Assembly: GCA_028752905.1 (NCBI GenBank)
Contig: JAQNBH010000003.1
Location: 33,840,222 to 33,904,221 of the forward strand
Direction of reading: 5' to 3'
Length of the DNA: 64,000 nt
Source: Cladorhizidae sp. MBARI D1340-BT2
Lineage: Eukaryota; Porifera; Demospongiae; Poecilosclerida; Cladorhizidae
The notes below the pieces were generated by a model. It saw only the letters and a list, made by a program, of their open reading frames with translations. It did no database searches and was not told the origin of the DNA. The first letter of the stretch is position 1. Every line of letters starts with the position of its first letter. This document shows positions 54,327 to 64,000 of this stretch, in pieces. Both the position numbers and the translations under genes were made by a program.

Positions 54327-55199
54327 GTGCCATGAGCTAACTCAGAGGCAACCACATGTCTCACGTACAGACCTACTCTCTCACTGGTGCCATGAGCTAA
54401 CTCAGAGGCAACCACATGTCTCCCGTTCAGACCTACTCTCTCACTGGTGCCATGAGCTAACTCAGAGGCAACCACATGTCTCCGGTACAGACCTACTCTC
54501 TCACTGGTGCCATGAGCTAACTCAGAGGCAACCACATGTCTCCCGTACAGACCTACTCTCTCACTGGTGCCATGAGCTAACTCAGAGGCAACCACATGTC
54601 TCCGGTACAGACCTACTCTCTCACTGGTGCCATGAGCTAACTCAGAGGTAACCACATGTCTCACGTACAGACCTACTCTCTCACTGGTACCATGCGCTAA
54701 CTCAGAGGCAACCACATGTCTTCCGTAGAGACCTACTCTCTCACTAGTACCATGAGCTAACTCAGAGGCAACCACATGTCTCCAGTACAGACCTACTCTC
54801 TCACTGGTGCCATGAGCTAACTCAGAGGCAACCACATGTCTCCCATACAGACCTACTCTCTCACTGGTGCCATGAGCTAACTCAGAGGCAACCACATGTC
54901 TCCCGTACAGACCTACTCTCTCACTGGTGCCATGAGCTAACACAGAGGCAACCACATGTCTCCAGTACAGACCTACTCTCTCACTGGTGCCATGAGCTAA
55001 CTCAGAGGCAACCACATGTCTCCCGTACAGACCTACTCTCTCACTGGTGCCATGAGCTAACTCAGAGGCAACCACATGTCTCCCGTACAGACCTACTCTC
55101 TCACTGGTGCCATGAGCTAACTCAGAGGCAACCACATGTCTCGCATACAGACCTACTCTCTCACTGGTGCCATGAGCTAACTCAGAGGCAACCACATGT
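54327..55199. repeat. Near-consensus monomer run
   Basis: About fifteen monomers with few differences and almost no indels. Noted variants are CTCACGTACAG (54361 and 54661), CTCCAGTACAG (54781 and 54961), GCGCTAAC (near 54694) and CTCGCATACAG (55141). The lack of phase shifts leaves a long stop-free frame on the - strand (54218-55315), which follows from the 60-base period. Confidence 0.8.
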
Positions 55200-58100
55200 C
55201 TCCCGTACAGACCTACTCTCTCACTGGTGCCATGAGCTAACTCAGAGGCAACCACATGTCTTACATACAGACCTACTCTCTCACTGGTTCCATGAGCTAA
55301 CTCAGAGGCAATCACATGTCTCCCGTACAGACCTACTCTCTCACTGGTGCCATGATCTAACTCAGAGGCAACCTAATGTCTCCGGTACAGACCTACTCTC
55401 TCACTGGTGCCATGAGCTAACTCAGAGGCAACCACATGTCTCCCGTACAGACCTACTCTCTCACTGGTGCCATGAGCTAACTCAGAGTCAACCACATGTC
55501 TCCCGTACAGACCTACATGTACTCTCTCACAGGTGCCATGAGCTAACTCAGAGGCAACCACATGTCTCCCGTACAGACCTACTCTCTCACTGGTGCCATG
55601 AGCTAACTCAGAGGCAATCACATGTCTCCCGTTCAGACCTACTCTCTCACTGGTGCCATGAGCTAACTCAGAGGCAACCACATGTCTCCGGTACAGACCT
55701 ACTCTCTCACTGGTGCCATGAGCTAACTCAGAGGCAACCACATGTCTCCCGTACAGACCTACTCTCTCACTGGTGCCATGAGCTAACTCAGAGGCAACCA
55801 CATGTCTCCAGTACAGACCTACTCTCTCACTGGTGCCATGAGCTAACTCAGAGGTAACCACATGTCTCCCGTACAGACTTACTTCTCACTGGTGCCATGA
55901 GCTAACTCAGAGGCAACTACATGTCTCCCGTACAGACCTACTCTCTCACTGGTGCCATGCGCTAACTCAGAGGCAACCACATGTCTTCCGTAGAGACCTA
56001 CTCTCTCACTAGTACCATGAGCTAACTCAGAGGCAACCACATGTCTCCTGTACAGACCTACTCTCTCACTGGTGCCATGAGCTAACTCAGAGGCAACCAC
56101 ATGTCTCCCGTACAGACCTACTCTCTCACTGGTGCCATGAGCTAACTCAGAGGCAACCACATGTCTCCCGTACAGACCTACTCTCTCACTGGTGCCATGA
56201 GCTAACTCAGAGGCAACCACATGTCTCCCGTACAGACCTACTCTCTCACTGGTGCCATGAGCTAACTCAGAGGCAACCACATGTCTCCCGTACAGACCTA
56301 CTCTCTCACTGGTGCCATGAGCTAACTCAGAGGCAACCACATGTCTCCCGTACAGACCTACTCTCTCACTGGTGACATGAGCTAACTCAGAGGCAACCAC
56401 ATGTCTCCCGTACAGACCTACTCTCTCACTGGTGCCATGAGCTAACTCAGAGGCAAACACATGTCTCCCGTACAGACCTACTCTCTCACTGGTGCCATGA
56501 GCTAACTCAGAGGCAACCACATGTCTTCCGTACAGACCTACTCTGTCACTGGTGCCATGAGCTAACTAAGAGGCAACCACATATCTCCCGTACAGACCTA
56601 CTCTCTCACTGGTACCATTAGCTAACTCAGAGACAACCACATGTCTCCTGTACAGACCTACTCTCTCACTGGTGCCATGAACTAACTCAGAGGCAACCAC
56701 ATGTCTCCCGCATAGACCTACTCTCCCACTGGTGCAATGAGCTAACTCAGAGGCCACTACATGTCTCCCATACAGACCTACTCTCCCACTGGTGCCATGA
56801 GCTAACTCAGAGACAACCACATGTCTCCCGTACAGACCTACTCTCTCACTGGTGCCATGAGCTAACTCAGAGGCAACCACATGTCTCCCGTACAGACCTA
56901 CTCTCTCACTGGTGCCATGAGCTAACTCAGAGGCAACCACATGTCTCCTGTACAGACCTACTCACTGGTGCCATGAACTAACTAAGAGGCAACCACGTGT
57001 CTCCCGTACAGACCTACTCTCTCACTGGTGCCTTGAGCTAACTCAGAGGCAACCACATGTCTCCCGTACAGTCCTACTCTCTCACTGGTGCCATGAGCTA
57101 ACTCAGAGGCAACCACATACCTCCCATACAGACCTACTCTCTCACTGGTGCCATGAGAGGCAACCACATGTCTCCCGTACAGACCTACTCTCTCACTGGT
57201 GCCATGAGCTAACTCAGAGGCAACCACATGTCTTCTGTACCGACCAACTCTCTCACTGGTGCCATGAGCTAACTCAGAGGCAACCACATGTCTCCTGTAC
57301 AGACCTACTCTCTCACTGGTGCCATGAGCTAACTCAGAGGCAACCACATGTCTCCTGTACAGACCTACTCTCTCACTGGTGCCACGAGCTAACTCAGAGG
57401 CAACTGTATGTACATGTCTCCCATACAGATCTACTCTCTCACTGGTGCCATGAGCTAACTCTGAGGCAACCACATGTCTCCCGTACAGACATACTCTCTC
57501 ACTGATGCCATGAGCTAACTCGGAGGCAACCACATGTCTCCCGTACAGACCTACTGTACTCTCTCACTGGTGCCATGAGCTACTGTAACTCAGAGGCAAC
57601 CACATGTCTCCCGTACAGACCTACTCTCTCACTGGTGCCATGAGCTAACTCCGAGACATTCACATGTCTTCCGTTCAGACCTACTCTCCCACTGGTGCCA
57701 TGAGCTAACTCAGAGGCAACCACATGTCTCCCGTACAGACCTACTCTCTCACTGGTGCCATGCGCTAACTCAGAGGCAACTACATGTCTCCTGTAGAGAC
57801 CTACTCTCTCACTGGTACCATGAGCTAACTCAGAGGCAACCACATGTATCCCATACAGACCTACTCTCTCACTGGTGCCATGAGCTAACTCAGAGGCAAC
57901 CACATGTCTCCTGTACAGACCTACTCTCTCACTGTGCCATGAGCTAACTCAGAGGCAACCACATGTCTCCCGTAGAGACCTACTCTCTCACTGGTGCCAT
58001 GAGCTAACTCAGAGGCAACCACATGTCTCCCGTACAGACCTACTCTCTCACTGGTGCCATGAGCTAACTCAGAGGCAACCACATGTCTTCCATACAGACC

Positions 58101-58446
58101 TACTCTCTCACTGATGCCTTGAGCTAACTCAGAGGCAATCACATGTCTCCCGTACAGACCTACTCTCTCACTGGTGCCATGAGCTAACTCAGAGGCAACC
58201 AAATGTCTCCGGTACAGACCTACTCTCTCACTGGTGCCATGAGCTAACTCAGAGGCAACCACATGTCTCCCGTACAGACCTAGTCTCTCACTGGTGCCAT
58301 GAGCTAACTCAGAGGCAACCACATGTCTCCCGTACAGACCTACTCTCTCACTGGTGCCATGAGCTAACTCAGAGGCAACCACATGTCTCCCGTACAGACC
58401 TACTCTCTCACTGGTGCCATGAGTTAACTCAGAGGCAACCACATGT
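55200..58446. repeat. ~3.25-kb duplicated block, copy 1
   Basis: This is followed head to tail by 58447-61600. Offsets are 3,247 at the start (CTTACATACAG at 55260 and 58507; CATGATCTAAC at 55351 and 58598), 3,187 in the middle and 3,307 from about 56900. The changes are whole multiples of 60, so the copies differ by one monomer lost and two gained. Paired markers at offset 3,307 are the 51-bp monomer (57106 and 60413), GTATGTACATG (57407 and 60714), the 70-bp monomer (57523 and 60830) and the 1-bp deletion CACTGTGCC (57930 and 61237). Confidence 0.85.
56050..56374. repeat. Perfectly homogeneous run of consensus monomers
   Basis: For about 325 bp (more than five monomers) the sequence equals the consensus base for base. 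It begins just after a CCTGTACAG variant and ends at GGTGACATG (56375). It is among the longest perfect runs I noticed. Similar but shorter runs occur near 59570-59700 and 63240-63360. Runs like this are expected where monomers were recently amplified or homogenised by conversion. Confidence 0.9.
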
Positions 58447-61400
58447 CTCCCGTACAGACCTACTCTCTCACTGGTGCCATGAGCTAACTCAGAGGCAACC
58501 ACATGTCTTACATACAGACGTACTCTCTCACTGGTGCCATGAGCTAACTCAGAGGCAATCACATGTCTCCCGTACAGACCTACTCTCTCACTGGTGCCAT
58601 GATCTAACTCAGAGGCAACCAAATGTCTCCGGTACAGACCTACTCTCTCACTGGTGCCATGAGCTAACTCAGAGGCAACCACATGTCTCCCGTACAGACC
58701 TACTCTCTCACTGGTGCCATGAGCTAACTCAGAGTCAACCACATATCTCCCGTACAGACCTACATGTACTCTCTCACAGGTGCCATGAGCTAACTCAGAG
58801 GCAACCACATGTCTCCCGTTCAGACCTACTCTCTCACTGTTGCCATGAGCTAACTCAGAGGCAACCACATGTCTCCGGTACAGACCTACTCTCTCACTGG
58901 TGCCATGAGCTAACTCAGAGGCAACCACATGTCTCCCGTACAGACCTACTCTCTCACTGGTGCCATGAGCTAACTCAGAGGCAACCACATGTCTCCAGTA
59001 CCGACCTACTCTCTCACTGGTGCCATGAGCTAACTCAGAGGTAACCACATGTCTCCCGTACAGACCTACTTCTCACTGGTGCCATGAGCTAACTCAGAGG
59101 CAACCACATGTCTCCCGTACAGACCTACTCTCTCACTGGTGCCATGCGCTAACTCAGAGGCAACCACATGTCTTCCGTAGAGACCTACTCTCTCACTAGT
59201 ACCATCAGCTAACTCAGAGGCAACCACATGTCTCCTGTACAGACCTACTCTCTCACTGGTGCCATGAGCTAACTCAGAGGCAACCACATGTCTCCCGTAC
59301 AGACCTACTCTCTCACTGATGCCATGAGCTAACTCAGAGGCAACCACATGTCTCCCGTAGAGACCTACTCTCTCACTGGTGCCATGAGCTAACTCAGAGG
59401 CAACCACATGTCTCCAGTACAGACCTACTCTCTCACTGGTGCCATGAGCTAACTCAGAGGCAACAACATGTCTCCCGTACAGACCTACTCTCTCACTGGT
59501 GCCATGAGCTAACTCAGAAGCAACCACATGTCTCCCGTACAGACCTACTCTCTCACTGGTGCCATGAGCTAACTCAGAGGCAACCACATGTCTCCCGTAC
59601 AGACCTACTCTCTCACTGGTGCCATGAGCTAACTCAGAGGCAACCACATGTCTCCCGTACAGACCTACTCTCTCACTGGTGCCATGAGCTAACTCAGAGG
59701 CAACCACATGTCTTCCGTACAGACCTACTCTGTCACTGGTGCCATGAGCTAACTAAGAGGCAACCACATATCTCCCGTACAGACCTACTCTCTCACTGGT
59801 GCCATTAGCTAACTCAGAGACAACCACATGTCTCCTGTACAGACCTACTCTCTCACTGGTGCCATGAACTAACTCAGAGGCAACCACATGTCTCCCGCAT
59901 AGGCCTACTCTCCCACTGGTGCAATGAGCTAACTCAGAGGCAACCACATGTCTCCCATACAGACCTACTCTCCCACTGGTGCCATGAGCTAACTCAGAGA
60001 CAACCACATGTCTCCCGTTCAGACCTACTCTCTCACTGGTGCCATGAGCTAACTCAGAGGCAACCACATGTCTCCCGTACAGACCTACTCTCTCACTGGT
60101 GCAATGAGCTAACTCAGAGGCAACCACATGTCTCCCGTACAGACCTACTCTCTCACTGGTGCCATGAGCTAACTCAGAGGCAACCACATGTCTCCCGTAC
60201 AGACCTACTCTCTCACTGGTGCCATGAGCTAACTCAGAGGCAACCACATGTCTCCTGTACAGACCTACTCACTGGTGCCATGAACTAACTAAGAGGCAAC
60301 CACGTGTCTCCCGTACAGACCTACTCTCTCACTGGTGCCTTGAGCTAACACAGAGGCAACCACATGTCTCCCGTACAGTCCTACTCTCTCACTGGTGCCA
60401 TGAGCTAACTCAGAGGCAACCACATATCTCCCATACAGACCTACTCTCTCACTGGTGCCATGAGAGGCAACCACATGTCTCCCGTACAGACCTACTCTCT
60501 CACTGGTGCCATGAGCTAACTCAGAGGCAACCACATGTCTTCTGTACCGACCAACTCTCTCACTGGTGCCATGAGCTAACTCAGAGGCAACCACATGTCT
60601 CCTGTACAGACCTACTCTCTCACTGGTGCCATGAGCTAACTCAGAGGCAACCACATGTCTCCTGTACAGACCTACTCTCTCACTGGTTCCACGAGCTAAC
60701 TCAGAGGCAACTGTATGTACATGTCTCCCGTACAGATCTACCCTCTCACTGGTGCCATGAGCTAACTCTGAGGCAACCACATGTCTCCCGTACAGACATA
60801 CTCTCTCATTGATGCCATGAGCTAACTCAGAGGCAACCACATGTCTCCCGTACAGACCTACTGTACTCTCTCACTGGTGCCATGAGCTACTTTAACTCAG
60901 AGGCAACCACATGTCTCCCGTACAGACCTACTCTCTCACTGGTGCCATGAGCTAACTCCGAGACATTCACATGTCTTCCATTCAGACCTACTCTCCCACT
61001 GGTGCCATGAGTTAACTCAGAGGCAACCACATGTCTCCCGTACAGACCTACTCTCTCACTGGTGCCATGCGCTAACTCAGAGGCAACCACATGTCTCCTG
61101 TAGAGACCTACTCTCTCACTGGTACCATGAGCTAACTCAGAGGCAACCACATGTCTCCCGTACAGACCTACTCTCTCACTGGTGCCATGAGCTAACTCAG
61201 AGGCAACCACATGTCTCCTGTACAGACCTACTCTCTCACTGTGCCATGAGCTAACTCAGAGGCAACCACATGTCTCCCGTAGAGACCTACTCTCTCACTG
61301 GTGCCATGAGCTAACTCAGAGGCAACCACATGTCTCCCATACAGACCTACTCTCTCACTGGTACCATGAGCTAACTCAGAGGCAACCACATGTCTTCCAT

Positions 61401-61600
61401 ACAGACCTACTCTCTCACTGATGCCTTGAGCTAACTCAGAGGCAATCACATGTCTCCCGTACAGACCTACTCTCTCACTGGTGCCATGAGCTAACTCAGA
61501 GGCAACCAAATGTCTCCGGTACAGACCTACTCTCTCACTGGTGCCATGAGCTAACTCAGAGGCAACCACATGTCTCCAGTACAGACCTACTCTCTCACTG
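58447..61600. repeat. ~3.25-kb duplicated block, copy 2
   Basis: Relative to copy 1 it lacks one monomer near 58795, between the CCTACATGTACTCTCTCACAGG and CCCGTTCAG monomers, where copy 1 has a spare consensus copy at about 55560-55620. It has two more monomers near 60060-60180. It keeps the marker chain 51-bp monomer, GTATGTACATG, 70-bp monomer and CACTGTGCC. Private changes include CCCGCATAGGCC (near 59895) and GAGCTACTTTAAC (near 60886). Its right edge is overlaid by the 850-bp repeat. Confidence 0.82.
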
Positions 61601-61800
61601 GTGCCATGAGCTAACTCAGAGGCAACCACATGTCTCCAGTACAGACCTACATTGTACTCTCTCACTGGTGCCATGAGCTAACTCAGAGGCAACCACATGT
61701 CTCCTGTACAGACCTACTCTCTCACCGGTGCCATTAGCTAACTCAGAGGCAACCACATGTCTCCCGTACAGACCTATGTACTCTCTCACTGGTGCCATGA
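60951..61800. repeat. 850-bp tandem duplication, copy 1
   Basis: The next copy is 61801-62650 at offset 850 (fourteen monomers plus 10 bp). Paired markers are CCTGTAGAGACC (61096 and 61946), the 1-bp deletion CACTGTGCC (61237 and 62087), the 7-bp insertion CCTACATTGTACTC (61646 and 62496), CTCACCGGTGCCATTAG (61722 and 62572) and the 4-bp insertion CCTATGTACT (61773 and 62623). The extra 10 bp is the net of these indels (+7, +4, -1), which accounts exactly for the non-integer unit length. Confidence 0.85.
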
Positions 61801-62650
61801 GCTAACTCAGAGGGAACCACATGTCTCCCGTTCAGAGCTACTCTCCCACTGGTGCCATGAGCTAACTCAGAGGCAACCACATGTCTCCCGTACAGACCTA
61901 CTCTCTCACTGGTGCAATGCGCTAATTCAGAGGCAACCACATGTCTCCTGTAGAGACCTACTCTCTCACTGGTACCATGAGCTAACTCAGAGGCAACCAC
62001 ATGTCTCCCGTACAGACCTACAAGCTCACTGGTGCCATGAGCTAACTCAAAGGCAACCATATGTCTCCTGTACAGACCTACTCTCTCACTGTGCCATGAG
62101 CTAACTCAGAGGCAACCACATGTCTCCCGTACAGACCTACTCTCTCACTGGTGCCATGAGCTAACTCAGAGGCAACCACATGTCTCCCGTACAGACCTAC
62201 TCTCTCAGTGGTGCCATGAGCTAACTCAGAGGCAACCACATGTCTCCCGTACAGACCTACTCTCACACTGGTGCCATGAGCTAACTCAGAGGCAACCACA
62301 TGTCTTCCATACAGACCTACTCTCTCACTGGTGCCATGCGCTAACTCAGAGGCAATCACATGTCTCCCGTACAGACCTACTCTCTCACTGGTGCCATGAG
62401 CTAACTCAGAGGCAACCAAATGTCTCTGGTACAGACCTACTCTCTCACTGGTGCCATGAGCTAACTCAGAGGCAACCACATGTCTCCAGTACAGACCTAC
62501 ATTGTACTCTCTCACTGGTGCCATGAGCTAACTCAGAGGCAACCACATGTCTCCTGTACAGACCTACTCTCTCACCGGTGCCATTAGCTAACTCAGAGGC
62601 AACCACATGTCTCCCGTACAGACCTATGTACTATCTCACTGGTGCCATGA
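61801..62650. repeat. 850-bp tandem duplication, copy 2
   Basis: This copy is more diverged from copy 1 than the partners in the 2,655-bp and 4,709-bp blocks are. Differences include AGGGAACC (61811), CCTACAAGCTCAC (near 62018), CAGTGGTGCC (near 62206) and CTCTGGTACAG (near 62424). This points to an older event, or to weaker homogenisation at this place. Confidence 0.82.
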
Positions 62651-64000
62651 GCTAACTCAGAGGCAACCACATGTCTCCCGTACAGACCTACACTCTCACT
62701 GGTGCCATGCGCTAACTCAGAGGCAAACACATGTCTCCCGTACAGACCTACTCTCTCACTGGTGCCATGAGCTAACTCAGAGGCAACCACATGTCTCCAG
62801 TACAGACCTACTCTCTCACTGGTGCCATGAGCTAACTCAGAGGTAACCACATGTCTCCCGTACAGACCTACTTCTCACTGGTGCCATGAGCTAACTCAGA
62901 GGCAACCACATGTCTCCCGTACAGACCTACTCTCTCACTGGTGCCATGCGCTAACTCAGAGGCAACCACATGTCTTCCGTAGAGACCTACTCTCTCACTA
63001 GTACCATGAGCTAACTCAGAGGCAACCACATGTCTCCTGTACAGACCTACTCTCTCACTGGTGCCATGAGCTAACTCAGAGGCAACCACATGTCTCCCGT
63101 ACAGACCTACTCTCTCACTGGTGCCATGAGCTAACTCAGAGGCAACCACATGTCTCCCGTACAGACCTACTCTCTCACTGGTGCCATGAGCTAACTCAGA
63201 GGCAAACACATGTCTCCAGTACAGACCTACTCTCTCACTGGTGCCATGAGCTAACTCAGAGGCAACCACATGTCTCCCGTACAGACCTACTCTCTCACTG
63301 GTGCCATGAGCTAACTCAGAGGCAACCACATGTCTCCCGTACAGACCTACTCTCTCACTGGTGCAATGAGCTAACTCAGAGGCAACCACATGTCTCCCGT
63401 ACAGACCTACTCTCTCACTGGTGCCATGAGCTAACTCAGAGGCAACCACATGTCTCCCGTACAGACCTACTCTCTCACTGGTGCCATGAGCTAACTCAGA
63501 GGCAACCACATGTCTTACATACAGACCTACTCTCTCACTGGTGCCATGAGCTAACTTAGAGGCAATCACATGTCTCCCGTACAGACCTACTCTCTCACTG
63601 GTGCCATGATCTAACTCAGAAGCAACCAAATGTCTCCGGTACAGACCTACTCTCTCACTTGTGCCATGAGCTAACTCAGAGGCAACCACATGTCTCCAAT
63701 ACAGACCTACTCTCTCACTGGTGCCATGAGCTAACTCAGTGGCAACCACATGTCTCCAGTACAGACCTACATTGTACTCTCTCACTGGTGCCATAAGCTA
63801 ACTCAGAGGCAACCACATGTCTCCTGTACAGACCTACTCTCTCACCGGTGCCATTAGCTAACTCAGAGGCAACCACATGTCTCCCGTACAGACCTATGTA
63901 CTCTCTCACTGGTGCCATGAGCTAACTCAGAGGCAACCACATGTCTCCCGTACAGACCTACTCTCTCACTGGTGCCATGCGCTAACTCAGAGGCAACCAC
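62651..64000. repeat. D-type stretch cut by the window end
   Basis: CCTACTTCTCACTGG at 62867 and the following monomers match the order from 59065 (offset 3,802), so a third partial copy of that block starts here. The CTTACATACAG (63513) and CATGATCTAAC (63606) markers appear again. The 7-bp insertion CCTACATTGTACTC at 63766 and the TGTA insertion at 63893 repeat those at 62496 and 62623 with offset 1,270. The array continues past 64000. Confidence 0.78.

Larger units (their letters stand above)
1..64000. repeat. 60-bp tandem satellite array filling the window
   Basis: Every stretch I read can be aligned to one 60-bp monomer, repeated head to tail in one orientation with no inverted copies and no unique sequence between copies. 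Landmarks in each monomer, counted from GAGGCAACC, are ACATGT at 10-15, the only CpG at 20-21, GTAC at 21-24, a CTCTCTC tract at 32-38, TGGTGCCATG at 41-50 and the dyad TGAGctaaCTCA at 49-60. Single-base differences from consensus are common. Indels are rarer and shift the repeat phase, which ends 29 bases (modulo 60) away from where it began. Both window ends lie inside the array, so its true length is unknown. Whether it is centromeric, subtelomeric or interstitial cannot be told from this sequence. No gene, terminator, origin or RNA gene was seen anywhere in it. Confidence 0.99.

Noticed and set aside
1..64000. CRISPR array
   Set aside because: Repeats directly abut and there are no variable spacers. 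The unit is 60 bp of repeat without unique sequence, and no cas gene is present.
1..64000. CENP-B box in the monomer
   Set aside because: The required pattern TTCG-N4-A-N2-CGGG is absent on both strands. CGGG occurs in the reverse complement, but the A two bases before it and the TTCG are missing.
1..64000. Telomeric repeat or telomere-associated tract
   Set aside because: No TTAGGG, TTTAGGG or similar short G-rich repeats are present on either strand.
1..64000. Transposon, retroviral or tRNA/rRNA remnants
   Set aside because: Every stretch read aligns to the monomer. No terminal repeats, target-site duplications, poly-A tracts or RNA gene signatures were seen.

Overview
The whole 64 kb window is one uninterrupted tandem array of a 60-bp satellite (minisatellite) monomer, roughly 1,070 copies. 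I found no stretch of unique sequence, no recognisable transposon, no RNA gene and no credible protein-coding gene. The consensus monomer is seen unchanged at positions 1-60. It is about 53% GC and C-rich on the given strand (21 C against 11 G). Such an array points to a eukaryotic nuclear genome assembled from long reads. The one CpG of the monomer is repeatedly changed to TpG or CpA, which suggests a genome with CpG methylation; vertebrates fit, but some invertebrates and plants would too. I do not recognise the monomer and cannot name the species.

Layout. The array is a patchwork of higher-order repeats (HORs), traced here through shared indels and rare substitutions. Most block edges are good to about one monomer. 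1-7980: 'A-type' block, a 3,978-bp unit followed by a copy shortened to 3,013 bp and a third partial copy. 7981-17613: two successive composite units of A-, B- and C-type monomers, about 5.2 kb apart. 17614-27031: a 4,709-bp block present twice head to tail, itself built of ~663-bp 11-monomer units paired into a 1,326-bp repeat. 27330-28177: a 424-bp doublet. 28215-30020: third B-type block. 30021-35522: C-type sequence with 1,692-bp and 1,029-bp duplications. 35523-40832: a 2,655-bp unit twice, with no difference seen between the copies where compared. 41071-49238: a 4,114-bp unit twice, the second copy one monomer short. 49239-55200: mosaic with a 1,686-bp spaced duplication. 55200-61600: a ~3.25-kb unit twice, differing by whole monomers. 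60951-62650: an 850-bp unit twice. 62651-64000: partial further copies cut by the window end.

The 60-nt monomer equals 20 codons, so one frame on each strand has no stop and long apparent open frames run through the array on both strands (up to about 400 codons). They are broken repeatedly by 1-, 2-, 4-, 5- and 7-base indels and look like a by-product of the period. No genes work together here. What can be read is the array's history: unequal exchange, block duplication, local homogenisation and CpG decay. I did not find evidence of a new functional system.
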